Notes: generated by a model from the sequence alone, not told the origin. Shown: positions 14,117 to 22,770, counted from the stretch's first letter. The stretch is DNA of 42,393 bases from Algoriphagus sp. (GCA_023653075.1 JAMNXQ010000014.1:1-42393); one strand, 5' to 3'. Numbers and translations are program-made.

Positions 14117-17098
14117 TCAATTGCGAATGCATCGAATGGAATAGCCATTGGCACGGTAATCGTAAGCGGTATCATTCGTGATAGAATTCGCTTCAAAAGC
14201 AAGGGCTTGAGCTTCTGGACTTCCTGTTGTACTACTCCAATAAAAACCATATTGACCAGCGAAGAAAAACCCAGCCCCATCGTTACGCTGCCCCGCCATG
14301 GTCAATTTGAGCGGAGAGGCAAATGCACCAGCTGCATTTTGGCTGCTCCACGTTGCAATTTCTGCTCCCCATTCTGCCCCAGTAGGAATTCGAAAGCCAG
14401 AAGGACATGGATTATTGATGCCATTTACCCCTTGCCATAGGTTATTGTTTTGTCCACTTCTCCAATCGACAGGTTGACCAGAGGCAATGATAAACCTTGA
14501 ATTTCCCGGCGCATCTGTCGTAGATAATGTATTCGTGGTGCCGTTTACACCCGTTCCTCCATCTTGACCTACATACCCTGGAATCCAGTTGACTAGTTCG
14601 TGTCCATCCGAGCCACGTCCCCATTGGTACAAGCTTCCATAGGCGAGGTGATCCGTGCTACTCGTAGCAACTTGAGTAGCGCCTAGGTTGCGGTCCATCC
14701 AGATTTTTCCTGTGGTGGAATTGACTACGGTATTTGCAGGTAGAGAACCCGACCAAACGGGCTTTCCTCCAATAAAAGTGAGGGTTTGTCCATCGGTGCC
14801 AGCAGCGACTTTGACCCAAGCGGATCCATTCCAATACAGCATGTCCCCTGCATTATATCCTGAGGTAGGTAATCCCCCTCCGCTTGGTGTCGACCAGCTC
14901 AACGCACCTGACCCTGTCGTGGTAAGTACTTGCCCATTGGTTCCATGAGTTCTTGGATAGGTGACCGCACCAGCAGTAATTGTACCAGCAGTGGAAACAT
15001 TTGTAACGCTAGCATTTCCCAATTGGATTTTATTGTTCGCATCTACAAGAGCCCCATATCCTAGTGCAGTAGCATTTGTTAAATTATCACTTGAAACATC
15101 GGCAAAGCTACCAACTGCTGTATTTCGACTTCCAGTTGTATTTGTAGAAAGAGCTGGACTTCCTAATGCTGTGTTAAATCCTCCCGTAGTATTGCCATAA
15201 AGGGCCTCTATCCCAGTAGCCGTGTTAAATCCTCCTGTAGTATTGTTTTGAAGCGTGCCCATACCATTTGCAGTATTATTAATTCCCGTAGTGTTGCTGT
15301 AAAGAGCAGAGGCACCGGTTGCGGTATTATTTAGTCCGGAAGTGTTGTTGTAAAGTGCCTCTAAACCAGTGGCGGTGTTCGCACCTCCCGTCAGGTTGTT
15401 GAACAGTGCAGATGCACCCGTTGCTGTATTGTGACTCCCTGTAGTATTGCTGTAAAGGGTATAGGATCCAGATGCTGTATTGTTAATGCCAGAAATGTTA
15501 CTTTCTAATGCAGTTGCACCATTTGCTGTATTATATACACCAGTCGTATTACTTTGAAGAGCAGTTGACCCGATAGCGGTGTTAAATCCTCCTGTGGTAT
15601 TGCTCTGAAGGGCATTTTTCCCACTTGCTGTATTTGTAGTTATATTTCCATTGCCACGCCCAACGGTCAATCCATTTACTTTTAAATTGTACGCACCTAG
15701 GTCCACTGCCTGAGTAGCTCCAGTGTAGGGAACACCTGATCCTCCTGAAGCCGGTGTAGTCCAAGCAAGCGTTCCACTTCCTGTGGTGGTCAATACTTGA
15801 TTGGCTGATCCATGTGCATTTGGATAGGTGACGGTCCCGGCAGTTACGGTACCCGAAGTTTTTAGATTGCCCGCCACATCTAGTTTTTCAGTAGGCATCC
15901 CTGTGCCAATTCCTACATTTCCCGCAGTATTTATAGAAAGACGGTAAGCTGCATTAGTTGGATGGTCGTAATAGATCGCAAGTGACCCTGCGCCAAGGGC
16001 CGGGTTGCTGTTACTACTTGAGGTAAAAAGTTGGTATTCTCCTCCACCTGCGTTCGCATTCGTATTCTTTAAAGTTAGGGAGGCGTTGTTATTGCTTTCG
16101 ATTCGAAGCATGTTGTTTCTATCTCCACTTGATCCCGAACCCACTACCTGAAGTTTTGAGGTAGGCGAGGTCGTGCCTATGCCAATGTTTGTTCCGATAT
16201 TGAATAGGTTGCTGCTATTTACCACCCATTGCGTTCCATCCCAATAGGGTGTGTTTCCTGCCGCTGAACCACTAGTCAAAAGACCAGCCGCACCAGTTGG
16301 TCCTGCTGGGCCTTGGGGGCCTGCCACACCTTGGGCACCTGTGGCTCCCGCTGCACCGTCATTGCCCGCTGGACCTGTAGCACCCGCCGGGCCAGTCAAG
16401 CCAATAGGACCAGCGGCACCAGTTGGTCCTGCTGGCCCTTGGGGGCCAGTTAAACCTATGGGGCCTTGAGGGCCTGTTGCTCCTGCTGGACCTGCCACAC
16501 CTTGAAGGCCAGCCACGCCTGGGAGGCCAGCCGCACCTTGTGGGCCAACTGCGCCTTGTAATCCAGTGAGTCCTATAGGTCCCTGAGGACCGGTAGCACC
16601 CGTAAGTCCTCTTTCTCCTTGAGGACCTGTTGCACCTGTGGGTCCAGTTGCACCGGTAGCACCCGTGTCACCTTTATCGCCCTTTGGACCCGGGGTACCG
16701 TTGGCTGAATAAAGCGCATAAGGCACACTATTCAAGGGGGCTATGCCAGGAATGCTGTAATTGGTCCCACCCGTAGGATCCGTCTCTGTTTTGATCAAAT
16801 AAGGCCCATTGGACCAGTCGATATCTGAAAAGCGCCCTGTAAGAGCTGCTCCTTCTCCAATCTCCAGACTCACCAGTCCATTGGCATTGGTCGTTTTGCG
16901 GTGGGTCTCTACATAGACGGCAGTACCGGTAGCAGTACCTCTTACCACGGAAATTTTGATTCCCACTGCGGTGGAGGCCACCACCACATTGCTCCCATCC
17001 CGGATGATGGATTGGTAGCTCAGGCGTTGAGGCGCTTGTGCCCATAGTGCTGTGGTAGCAGTCAGCAGGAGGAAAAGGGAGAAAAGTAATTTCTTCAT
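14117..17098 (-). CDS. Collagen-like / beta-roll / FISUMP-domain surface protein
   Basis: This 993-residue exported protein starts with a signal peptide ([21 protein letters not shown] splits as positive end, hydrophobic core, ALWAQ). The ATG at 17098 is chosen over one at 17119 because it gives a standard signal peptide. After a beta domain (about 22-135) comes an uninterrupted run of 47 Gly-X-Y triplets (DNA 16277-16699), then linker beta regions, then eleven exact 17-residue repeats of the pattern NTAxGxxALxxNTTGxx (DNA 15074-15634), like the left-handed beta-roll heads of trimeric adhesins. The last 200 residues match the Fibrobacter succinogenes major paralogous (FISUMP) domain: [25 protein letters not shown] and a terminal [10 protein letters not shown] trimeric adhesive fibre is the natural reading. 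No T9SS tail or membrane anchor is evident. Confidence 0.85.
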   Translation of the reverse strand: MKKLLFSLFLLLTATTALWAQAPQRLSYQSIIRDGSNVVVASTAVGIKISVVRGTATGTAVYVETHRKTTNANGLVSLEIGEGAALTGRFSDIDWSNGPYLIKTETDPTGGTNYSIPGIAPLNSVPYALYSANGTPGPKGDKGDTGATGATGPTGATGPQGERGLTGATGPQGPIGLTGLQGAVGPQGAAGLPGVAGLQGVAGPAGATGPQGPIGLTGPQGPAGPTGAAGPIGLTGPAGATGPAGNDGAAGATGAQGVAGPQGPAGPTGAAGLLTSGSAAGNTPYWDGTQWVVNSSNLFNIGTNIGIGTTSPTSKLQVVGSGSSGDRNNMLRIESNNNASLTLKNTNANAGGGEYQLFTSSSNSNPALGAGSLAIYYDHPTNAAYRLSINTAGNVGIGTGMPTEKLDVAGNLKTSGTVTAGTVTYPNAHGSANQVLTTTGSGTLAWTTPASGGSGVPYTGATQAVDLGAYNLKVNGLTVGRGNGNITTNTASGKNALQSNTTGGFNTAIGSTALQSNTTGVYNTANGATALESNISGINNTASGSYTLYSNTTGSHNTATGASALFNNLTGGANTATGLEALYNNTSGLNNTATGASALYSNTTGINNTANGMGTLQNNTTGGFNTATGIEALYGNTTGGFNTALGSPALSTNTTGSRNTAVGSFADVSSDNLTNATALGYGALVDANNKIQLGNASVTNVSTAGTITAGAVTYPRTHGTNGQVLTTTGSGALSWSTPSGGGLPTSGYNAGDMLYWNGSAWVKVAAGTDGQTLTFIGGKPVWSGSLPANTVVNSTTGKIWMDRNLGATQVATSSTDHLAYGSLYQWGRGSDGHELVNWIPGYVGQDGGTGVNGTTNTLSTTDAPGNSRFIIASGQPVDWRSGQNNNLWQGVNGINNPCPSGFRIPTGAEWGAEIATWSSQNAAGAFASPLKLTMAGQRNDGAGFFFAGQYGFYWSSTTGSPEAQALAFEANSITNDTAYDYRANGYSIRCIRN

Positions 17099-17135
17099 AG
17101 TTGTACTAGTTATCATCAAGTGTGTTCAAATACAG

Positions 17136-17157
17136 TAGAAATACCATAGAAATAACC
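17136..17157 (+). repeat. 11-bp TAGAAATA units upstream of the collagen-like gene
   Basis: Two TAGAAATA units 11 bases apart (17136, 17147) stand 38 bp before the collagen-like start. Inverted relatives (TATTTCT) occur near 17248 and 17271. A CTGCCT/AGGCAG palindrome lies near 17218-17234. The spacer 17099-17286 contains no ORF. Confidence 0.6.
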
Positions 17158-17286
17158 CGAGCTTAAGGCTCGGAGAAATAATAAATGCTGCTGCTTTTTC
17201 AACCTATTTCACGGAGCCTGCCTTTCGCAGGCAGACGCAGCGAAGTATATTTCTATTGTATCTCGGCCTTATTTCTAATTCTTACT

Positions 17287-18525
17287 TCATTTTTTAATCA
17301 AATTCAGCACTCCTCGTCTCATTTCACCGGTTTCGATCACCTCAATAGTCCAGAAGTAGGACCCGGCAGGCAACTCTTTTCCGTTGTGCGTGCCATCCCA
17401 ACGGACGTCTGGATTTTCGGTGTAGAACACCATTACTCCACCGCGATCGAAGATTTGAATACGTACCCCTTGGAAGACCCGTAGGTCAGGAACTCCCCAA
17501 GTATCGTTTGACCCGTCACCTGTAGGTGAGAACGCGTTGGTAATTTGTAGGGCAGTAAAGTCAGGGCGGGTTCGGGTGATTTCAAAGAACTTGTCCAGTG
17601 TATTCCCATCGCGGTCTGTTACTCGGATAAGTATCGTAAAGCTGTCCTTGCCTGCAGCAGGATCTGCACTGTTCCAGAATAGGACGTTGTCCTTGATGAA
17701 GAAGTAGGTATTGTCGTAACCTGTACCATTGAGGCTCACCACGTGAATCTTGTCTAGTGGATCAGTCACCTCAAAGGCGCCTATCGGGATAAAGAAATTG
17801 TTTTTGTCCGCTTCAAAGCTGTTGTTATTCAGCGTGACGTCTAGCGGCGCCGGTTTAGGAAGAACCTGTACCCGAATCTGAGCCCGAACCTGCGCGGTAT
17901 TATCGATGTAGTTGGGTAGGGTTATCGTACCAAGTACGGTATAAGTCCCTCTGGCGAAGATGTTCATGCCAGACTTATCCCAAGTTACCCCCACTTGAAC
18001 GGCCTGACCCTCTGAGAGAAGCACATTAACCTTGCTAGGAAGGATGGGATCCATCCCCCAGTTGGTTTGTACCAGCGCCAACTCGAAAACTGATTTCACT
18101 TTGACTAGATCGTAGCGTTGCTGCACTCCTTGTGCCTCGCTTCCTAATCCAGTACTGTGTGTCGTGTATACAACTTGGCCGATACTAAAGGCCACCGATC
18201 CCGTGCTGGATGATCCATCTCCCCCTGCTGAATGAGTGGATTCTTGTGCTTGGACGGTAGTGCCCCACAGGATTCCAAAGCTTATTAAGATGATTCGTAA
18301 ACAGATGGCTTGAACCCTGCTTACTTGTACCCCAGTAGCCAGTAAATCCAACCACTTTATCCACAGGCTCAATTGGCTTGTCAAGAATAATAAGGGATGT
18401 TTAGTACAAATTCTTGACACAGGAAAACCCTTAACTTGCTTTTCTCTTTGGGCAAGGGTTTGTCCTGAGAAAGTAAAATCCTGAAACGGAAATGTTTCAT
18501 GACTGGGGGCAAGTTGATTCGTCAT
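17287..18525 (-). CDS. T9SS type-B sorted surface protein (gliding-motility C-terminal domain)
   Basis: The C-terminal 90 residues match the gliding-motility-associated / type B type IX secretion signal (CHU_C): NAFSPTGDGSNDTWGVP, IQIFDRGGVMVF, WDGTHNGKELPAGSYFWTIEV and a basic RRGVLNLIKK end. Such proteins cross the outer membrane through T9SS and are displayed or released. The centre contains a cadherin-like region (VTDPLDKIHVVS, ITVTDRDGN-like). The export signal (ILISFGILWGTTVQAQ) is preceded by about 80 residues that do not look like a normal signal-peptide N-region, so the start is uncertain. I use the ATG at 18525 because a -7 box lies just before it; an ATG at 18558 or a TTG nearer the signal peptide are alternatives. 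It is divergent from the AraC-type regulator. Confidence 0.78.
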   Translation of the reverse strand: MTNQLAPSHETFPFQDFTFSGQTLAQREKQVKGFPVSRICTKHPLLFLTSQLSLWIKWLDLLATGVQVSRVQAICLRIILISFGILWGTTVQAQESTHSAGGDGSSSTGSVAFSIGQVVYTTHSTGLGSEAQGVQQRYDLVKVKSVFELALVQTNWGMDPILPSKVNVLLSEGQAVQVGVTWDKSGMNIFARGTYTVLGTITLPNYIDNTAQVRAQIRVQVLPKPAPLDVTLNNNSFEADKNNFFIPIGAFEVTDPLDKIHVVSLNGTGYDNTYFFIKDNVLFWNSADPAAGKDSFTILIRVTDRDGNTLDKFFEITRTRPDFTALQITNAFSPTGDGSNDTWGVPDLRVFQGVRIQIFDRGGVMVFYTENPDVRWDGTHNGKELPAGSYFWTIEVIETGEMRRGVLNLIKK

Positions 18526-18529
18526 AAAA

Positions 18530-18537
18530 CAAAAGTA
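18530..18537 (-). promoter_or_regulatory. -7 box for the T9SS protein gene
   Basis: On the minus strand TACTTTTG ends 4 bases before the ATG at 18525, with TTG 18 bases upstream of it. This suggests a nearly leaderless message starting at 18525 and excludes the upstream ATG at 18558 if the promoter is real. Confidence 0.5.
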
Positions 18538-18731
18538 TCCAGCCCTGTATTTATTCAATCGGATGAAAAGGCTAAAGGATTCTCAAATTGTGAATTAACA
18601 TGTCCAAAAAGTGCAATTGGGCATTAAATGATAGCAAGCCGAAGAATTAATTGATACCTACTTGATTCCGAATTGATACTTATTTTTTTTTCAGGACCTT
18701 TAACCCGAATTTTTTTCGTAGAATCACGGCC

Positions 18732-19826
18732 ATGAAAAGTGCTGAATTCTTCCTCCTCCCCTCTGGGGTTCTTTTAATTATTTTGGCACTATTCACTTTT
18801 TTGAGATCTAAAAGGAACAAAACCAATCAGTTTCACCTAGACTACATCTTAGTTCATTTTATCATCCTAATCCTCATGGTACTCTTGTACCTATCGATTG
18901 GAGTGTTTGGCAATACACCTGCCGCTTTCAGTTTAGCTGTTTTTCTCCACATCCTTTCCATTGTAGCCTTCGCATTACACGTGGAGTCTGCAATAAAGGG
19001 GCACAAAGCAAAACTTACTTACCTCTATGCCATCCCCATTCTTGCCTATATTTTGGTAAGTATTCTGAATGAATTTGATTTGTATCTACTCAATTACGCT
19101 ACAGACAAAACGTTTTTCTTAAACCTTCGAATTGAGGATACCCTTTATTTTAGCGACAAAAAACTCGCGAAAGATTTCGCATTTGGATTCGTTTTAGCAA
19201 GAATCATTTTTATTTCCTTCAAATCCATTGACAAATCTCCTACCGTCAAGAAAAAGTCTCTCTATAAAGCATGGATTTATACCTATTGCCTCATTACAGG
19301 ATTCATGCACCTGTTTACTACACTGTATTATTTCAACTTTATTGGAGATTCTTTTGATTCTATTTTTATGGTCATGACACAACTCGCGACCGTGTTAAAC
19401 CTACTAATTATCTTAGCCAACCCGGGGATCCTCTATTACTTACCACGAATCAAGGAAATCGCAATTTTCACCAAAGTCAAAAAAGAAAATTACTTTGAAA
19501 TGATCAATTCTTTGGTAGAAAAAGAAATGCTTTACTTGGATCCACGATTAACAATCAGTGAGTTAGCATTAAAAACAGGCATTTCTGTAAAAAACATTCG
19601 CGCTTCAATTTTAGTGGCAACCGGGACTAACTTTAACGATTACATCAATCAATTTCGCGTTCAAAAAGCAGAATCCTTACTTAAAGCGAATTACCTAGAT
19701 AAACACACCACGGTGGCATTGGGCGAAAAATCAGGCTTTAACTCGCATCAATCATTTTTTAGAGCCTTCAAAAAGGTACACCAAATTACCCCTGCCTTAT
19801 TCGCCCAGAAAATAGGCAGGAACTAA
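18732..19826 (+). CDS. Membrane-bound AraC-family transcriptional regulator
   Basis: This 364-residue protein joins a polytopic membrane sensor (about seven hydrophobic segments in residues 5-235, such as GVLLIILALFTFL and FIILILMVLLYLSIG) to a C-terminal AraC helix-turn-helix domain (about 265-360). The DNA-binding part shows LTISELALKTGISVKNIRAS, FNDYINQFRVQKAESLL and VALGEKSGFNSHQSFFRAFKKV. This 7TM-AraC architecture is common in Bacteroidota; ligands are mostly unknown. It is transcribed divergently from the T9SS protein across a 206-bp spacer, which makes that gene and perhaps the collagen-like gene behind it plausible targets (inference). Confidence 0.85.
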   Translation: MKSAEFFLLPSGVLLIILALFTFLRSKRNKTNQFHLDYILVHFIILILMVLLYLSIGVFGNTPAAFSLAVFLHILSIVAFALHVESAIKGHKAKLTYLYAIPILAYILVSILNEFDLYLLNYATDKTFFLNLRIEDTLYFSDKKLAKDFAFGFVLARIIFISFKSIDKSPTVKKKSLYKAWIYTYCLITGFMHLFTTLYYFNFIGDSFDSIFMVMTQLATVLNLLIILANPGILYYLPRIKEIAIFTKVKKENYFEMINSLVEKEMLYLDPRLTISELALKTGISVKNIRASILVATGTNFNDYINQFRVQKAESLLKANYLDKHTTVALGEKSGFNSHQSFFRAFKKVHQITPALFAQKIGRN

Positions 19827-19841
19827 AAGTAAATGGTGGAG

Positions 19842-19975
19842 ATAAGAAATAAGGTAGAAATACCCGCCACTGTGGGCGAATCGAAGTCTATTTCAATCGT
19901 ATTTCTACTTGGTACTTCGTACTTAGTACCTTGTACAATTTCCTATTTCCACTATATTTCTACTCCATTTCCCCA
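19842..19975. repeat. Mosaic of 11-bp units and a TACNTNG heptad array
   Basis: A TAGAAATA-type segment (about 19842-19862) is followed by a CCCGCCACTGTGGGCG palindrome. Five heptads of the form TACNTNG (19906-19940) come next, and then inverted TATTTCY units with 11-bp spacing (about 19942-19970). The 11-bp units on the two sides are in opposite orientation with the heptads between them. It lies directly upstream of the deformylase-like gene. Confidence 0.72.
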
Positions 19976-19979
19976 ACTC

Positions 19980-20465
19980 ATGAAAACCATCCACGATATC
20001 CTCAAACTCGGCGACCCCCGACTCTATGAAGTATGCGCCCCTGTCCTTCGGGAGGAACTTGTCGAAGTCCCTGGCTGGATACAGCAACTCCACGAGGCCA
20101 TGGAGGATGTGCGTCGGGTGTATGGCTTTGGGAGAGGCATCGCCGCTCCTCAGCTAGGAATCATGAAGCGCCTATTCTACCTACAGCTCGACCGTCCCTA
20201 TGTGGTGATCAACCCGGAGTTGAAAGGCTTGAGCGAAGAAGAATTTGAATTATGGGATGACTGCATGAGTTTCCCCAACCTACTTGTCCAGGTGAAGCGC
20301 CACCAGTCACTCAGCCTCCACTACCTGGACGAGCACTGGCAACCGCAGGTATTGAAGGTGGAAGGAGCAATCTCCGAACTCATCCAACACGAATACGACC
20401 ACCTAGACGGGGTGCTCTGCACCATGCGAGCGGTGGATGAAAAATCGTTTAAGTGGAAGGGATGA
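19980..20465 (+). CDS. Peptide-deformylase-like protein
   Basis: This 161-residue protein has the deformylase fold motifs in order: motif 1 GRGIAAPQLG near residue 57, motif 2 as DDCMSFP near 92, and motif 3 QHEYDHLDG near 138 with the HExxH zinc ligands. Deformylases remove the formyl group from the N-terminal methionine of new proteins. The usual EGCLS of motif 2 reads DDCMS, so the metal-binding Cys is kept but the neighbouring Glu-Gly is altered. It may be an accessory deformylase rather than the essential one. The ATG at 19980 is chosen because family similarity starts there; the open frame extends upstream through repeats. Confidence 0.8.
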   Translation: MKTIHDILKLGDPRLYEVCAPVLREELVEVPGWIQQLHEAMEDVRRVYGFGRGIAAPQLGIMKRLFYLQLDRPYVVINPELKGLSEEEFELWDDCMSFPNLLVQVKRHQSLSLHYLDEHWQPQVLKVEGAISELIQHEYDHLDGVLCTMRAVDEKSFKWKG

Positions 20466-20470
20466 AGGTG

Positions 20471-20696
20471 GAGACAAGAGCCAAGAAGCAAGAGATTAGA
20501 CAAATAGTATCAAGTAGATAGTATCAAGTAGCAAGACGCTTCGAGAAGCAAGATGCAAGAACCAAGACTAGATGCTGCTGGGAAAAAAAGCCTGCTTCTG
20601 ACCAAAGACTAGTTATCCCAATTCGGCGTTCAAAAATCAGCGTTCAGCATTCGACATTTGAAAAGCAAGAGATTAGATTCAAGAACCAAGATGAAT
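20471..20696 (+). repeat. Heptad-repeat mosaic 1 (GANNNNA, GTANNNA, GCGTTCA types)
   Basis: Successive heptads run from 20471 to 20505 (GAGACAA-like), 20507-20534 (GTATCAA, GTAGATA, GTATCAA, GTAGCAA), a CTTCGAGAAG hairpin near 20538-20548, then 20545-20572 (GAAGCAA-like), 20626-20660 (GCGTTCA-like) and 20662-20696 (GAGATTA-like). A 22-base segment at 20528-20549 recurs inverted at 31503-31524. The spacer 20466-20848 has no ORF; its last 150 bp hold a CCTGTC/GACAGG palindrome near 20752 and little else. Confidence 0.8.
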
Positions 20697-20848
20697 TGGT
20701 CTCATGAGGTATCTGCTGGCTAAATAGCATTAGAAATTTAGTCTAATCTGCCTGTCGGAAGACAGGTCTCTTGCTTCTAAAAGTAGTAATATCCCAGCCT
20801 AAGGTTAGTAGGCCTGAGGTTGGAAGGCAAGCTCGGTGAAATAAAAAT

Positions 20849-21307
20849 TCACAATTCAGAGAGATTCTCTAAGTCATTCAAATCTTTTGAACGTCCACTT
20901 ATTTTTTTATTTCTGCGCAAATCATTTAAATGAATAATTTTCATGGGAATCCCTTCAAATACTGTTTGAATGGCATTTTCGCTTATTTGTTGAAAGGAAA
21001 AGCCTGATATTTCTTTTAAAATTTCAATACATATAGGAGGTCGTCCGAAGGTGTAGACATTTACATTTGATTGATTCAAAAAAGAATCTTCTGTCATATC
21101 AAAAGTGGGCATTTGAAACTGATTAAATGCCTGAACTAGTTTATTATAATTGTTTTTTGATACCTCAACGAAGAGGTCAAGATCACCTGTAGTTCGGGGA
21201 AAACCATGATAAATAACAGAATACCCTCCAACCAAGACGTAGTTGACTTTTTTTTCATTCAAAGCCAATAAAAATTCTTGAAAATCCTGGTTGAAAATAT
21301 TTCCCAT
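20849..21307 (-). CDS. Nucleotidyltransferase-fold protein
   Basis: This 152-residue protein contains the pol-beta-like nucleotidyltransferase signature: VLVGGYSVIYHGFPRTTGDLDLFVE (Gly-Gly, then Arg, then Asp-x-Asp), near residues 24-48, as in the DUF6036/AbiEii-like group. A later IEILKEISGF strand may hold the third acidic residue (Glu). Family members include toxin or antitoxin nucleotidyltransferases and antibiotic adenylyltransferases. The AT-rich composition differs from the surrounding housekeeping genes. It follows a 64-residue gene by 3 bp, so the two are almost certainly co-expressed. Whether they form a toxin-antitoxin pair is unproven. Confidence 0.75.
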   Translation of the reverse strand: MGNIFNQDFQEFLLALNEKKVNYVLVGGYSVIYHGFPRTTGDLDLFVEVSKNNYNKLVQAFNQFQMPTFDMTEDSFLNQSNVNVYTFGRPPICIEILKEISGFSFQQISENAIQTVFEGIPMKIIHLNDLRRNKKISGRSKDLNDLENLSEL

Positions 21308-21310
21308 CTT

Positions 21311-21505
21311 TTAAAATTTCCGGGAAGAACCTATGGTTTTATCCATTTTTGGAGGAAACCCGATTGGATAGTTAAAAGAAACACTGTTTAGGTAAGCGAA
21401 GACTTTACCTAATTCCTCTTCTGACATTCCCTTGTAGTGCACAACCTCTGGCTTCTGTTCAAATAAATTTCCTGAAGAGCTGCTTGTTCGGTCTAATTTT
21501 GGCAT
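21311..21505 (-). CDS. Small partner protein of the nucleotidyltransferase
   Basis: This 64-residue protein is not recognised by function. It has a polar Ser-rich start, a helix (EEELGKVFAYLNS) and a conserved-looking tail SFNYPIGFPPKMDKT. In my recollection similar small proteins precede nucleotidyltransferases in other Bacteroidota. Its stop is 3 bp from the next start codon, so it is the first gene of a two-gene unit. Its size fits an antitoxin or regulator, but no DNA-binding motif is visible. Confidence 0.6.
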   Translation of the reverse strand: MPKLDRTSSSSGNLFEQKPEVVHYKGMSEEELGKVFAYLNSVSFNYPIGFPPKMDKTIGSSRKF

Positions 21506-21549
21506 AAGTAAATCTAACTCTTTTGTGAATTAGTCCCTAATGTAGAAAA

Positions 21550-21720
21550 GAGATTAGACTAAAAATTAGAAGCGAGATCCAAGAAACAAGAGATTAGACT
21601 AAGGCAGAGTATCAAGTAGTCAGTATCAAGTATCAAGACTTTTGCAGACACGGTTTGTAGTTCAATTCAATGATTCCCCACTTCGAAATTCTTCAATCAG
21701 CGTTCAGCATTCGACATTAA
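21550..21720 (+). repeat. Heptad-repeat mosaic 2
   Basis: GAGATTA/GACTAAA heptads at 21550-21563 are followed by GAAGCGA, GATCCAA, GAAACAA, GAGATTA, GACTAAG at 21569-21603. Then come GTATCAA-type units at 21609-21643 and GCGTTCA/GCATTCG at 21700-21720. The order of types is the same as in mosaic 1. Confidence 0.8.
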
Positions 21721-21730
21721 CTTGATTCCG

Positions 21731-21810
21731 TATTTCGTACTTCTAACTTCGCCTGCCCGCCGCGGCGGGTATTTCTACTTGGTACCTGGTACTTTGTACT
21801 TCGTACAAAT
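21731..21810 (+). repeat. TACNTNG heptad array interrupted by a GC palindrome
   Basis: Three heptads (TATTTCG, TACTTCT, AACTTCG) at 21731-21751 are followed by the GC palindrome CCCGCCGCGGCGGG around 21756-21769. Four to five TACNTNG heptads at 21776-21810 follow. The array ends 3 bases before a -7-like TATCTTTA at 21814-21821 in front of the serine-racemase-like gene, so it occupies the place of the -33 region. The spacer 21506-21825 has no ORF. Confidence 0.75.
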
Positions 21811-21825
21811 ATTTATCTTTACCAC

Positions 21826-22770
21826 ATGAACTTTCCTACCCTTTCCGATATCCGAGCGGCGCATGCCCGTATCCAGCCGTTCATTCACCGCACGCCTATC
21901 CTTACCTCGGAGGCCATCGATGCGATTGCAGGATGCAGCATCTATTTTAAGTGTGAAAACTTTCAAAAGGTGGGCGCATTCAAGGCTAGAGGGGCGGCCA
22001 ATGCGGTCATGAAACTTACCCCCAGCGAACGCGAAAAAGGTGTGGCAACGCACAGTTCGGGCAACCATGCCGCTGCCCTTGCTCGGGCCGCCACGGTAGC
22101 AGGGATCCCCTCCTACATCGTCATGCCTTCCAATGCCCCCGAAATCAAAAAGAAGGCAGTCAAAGGCTATGGTGGAGAAATCATCGAATGCGAACCCAAT
22201 CTCAAAGCCCGAGAAAGCACCTTGGAGGCGGTAGTTGCCCGTACCGGGGCTACTTTCATTCCTCCCTACGACTTCCTGGACGTGATCGAGGGGCAGGCTA
22301 CTTGCGCACTGGAATTCCTAGAAGATCAATCGGATCTGGATATCCTAATGGCCCCCGTTGGGGGAGGAGGATTGTTGGGCGGCACGGCCCTGACAGCACA
22401 TTACCTGAATCCCCAGATCGAAGTTATCGCCGGGGAACCTACAGGGGCAGACGATGCCTACCGCTCCTTTCATGCAGGATACATCATTCCACAAACGGGC
22501 CCAACTACCATTGCCGATGGGCTCCTGACCTCCCTAGGCACCCTGAATTTTGCCCTGATTCAAGCCCATGTCCGCGATATCTTACTGGCCACAGATCCGC
22601 AAATCATCGAAGCAATGCGTCTGGTCTACGAACGGATGAAAATCATCATCGAGCCTTCCTGCGCCGTGCCACTAGCCGCCTTGTTAGCCAAGAAGGAGCG
22701 CTTTGCCGGTAAAAAAGTCGGTATCATCCTCTCCGGTGGAAATGTGGATTTGGGTAAACTGCCTTTTTAA
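21826..22770 (+). CDS. Serine racemase-like PLP enzyme (threonine/serine dehydratase family)
   Basis: This 314-residue fold-type II PLP enzyme has the PLP lysine Lys53 (GAFKARGA), the phosphate loop GGGGLLGG at 179-186 and a terminal LSGGNVDL. The segment THSSGNHAAAL places Ser78 where human serine racemase has its second catalytic base Ser84; biosynthetic threonine deaminases have Ala there. The acidic residues of GEPTGADDAY match the divalent-cation site of serine racemase. No C-terminal ACT regulatory domain is present. It probably racemises and/or dehydrates L-serine, and L-threonine deamination is also possible. A D-serine or D-amino-acid role is inference. Confidence 0.85.
   Translation: MNFPTLSDIRAAHARIQPFIHRTPILTSEAIDAIAGCSIYFKCENFQKVGAFKARGAANAVMKLTPSEREKGVATHSSGNHAAALARAATVAGIPSYIVMPSNAPEIKKKAVKGYGGEIIECEPNLKARESTLEAVVARTGATFIPPYDFLDVIEGQATCALEFLEDQSDLDILMAPVGGGGLLGGTALTAHYLNPQIEVIAGEPTGADDAYRSFHAGYIIPQTGPTTIADGLLTSLGTLNFALIQAHVRDILLATDPQIIEAMRLVYERMKIIIEPSCAVPLAALLAKKERFAGKKVGIILSGGNVDLGKLPF

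Noticed and set aside
16251..16469. Pro/Ala/Gly-rich frame antisense to the collagen-like region
   Set aside because: Reverse reading of Gly-X-Y codons automatically yields Pro-Ala-Gly repeats, so it is a shadow.
19833..19979. N-terminal extension of the deformylase-like protein
   Set aside because: The extension is a translation of the repeat mosaic and family similarity begins at the ATG at 19980.
20471..21810. Possible CRISPR array
   Set aside because: The units are 7-mers in direct contact, with no 20-40 bp spacers and no cas genes nearby.
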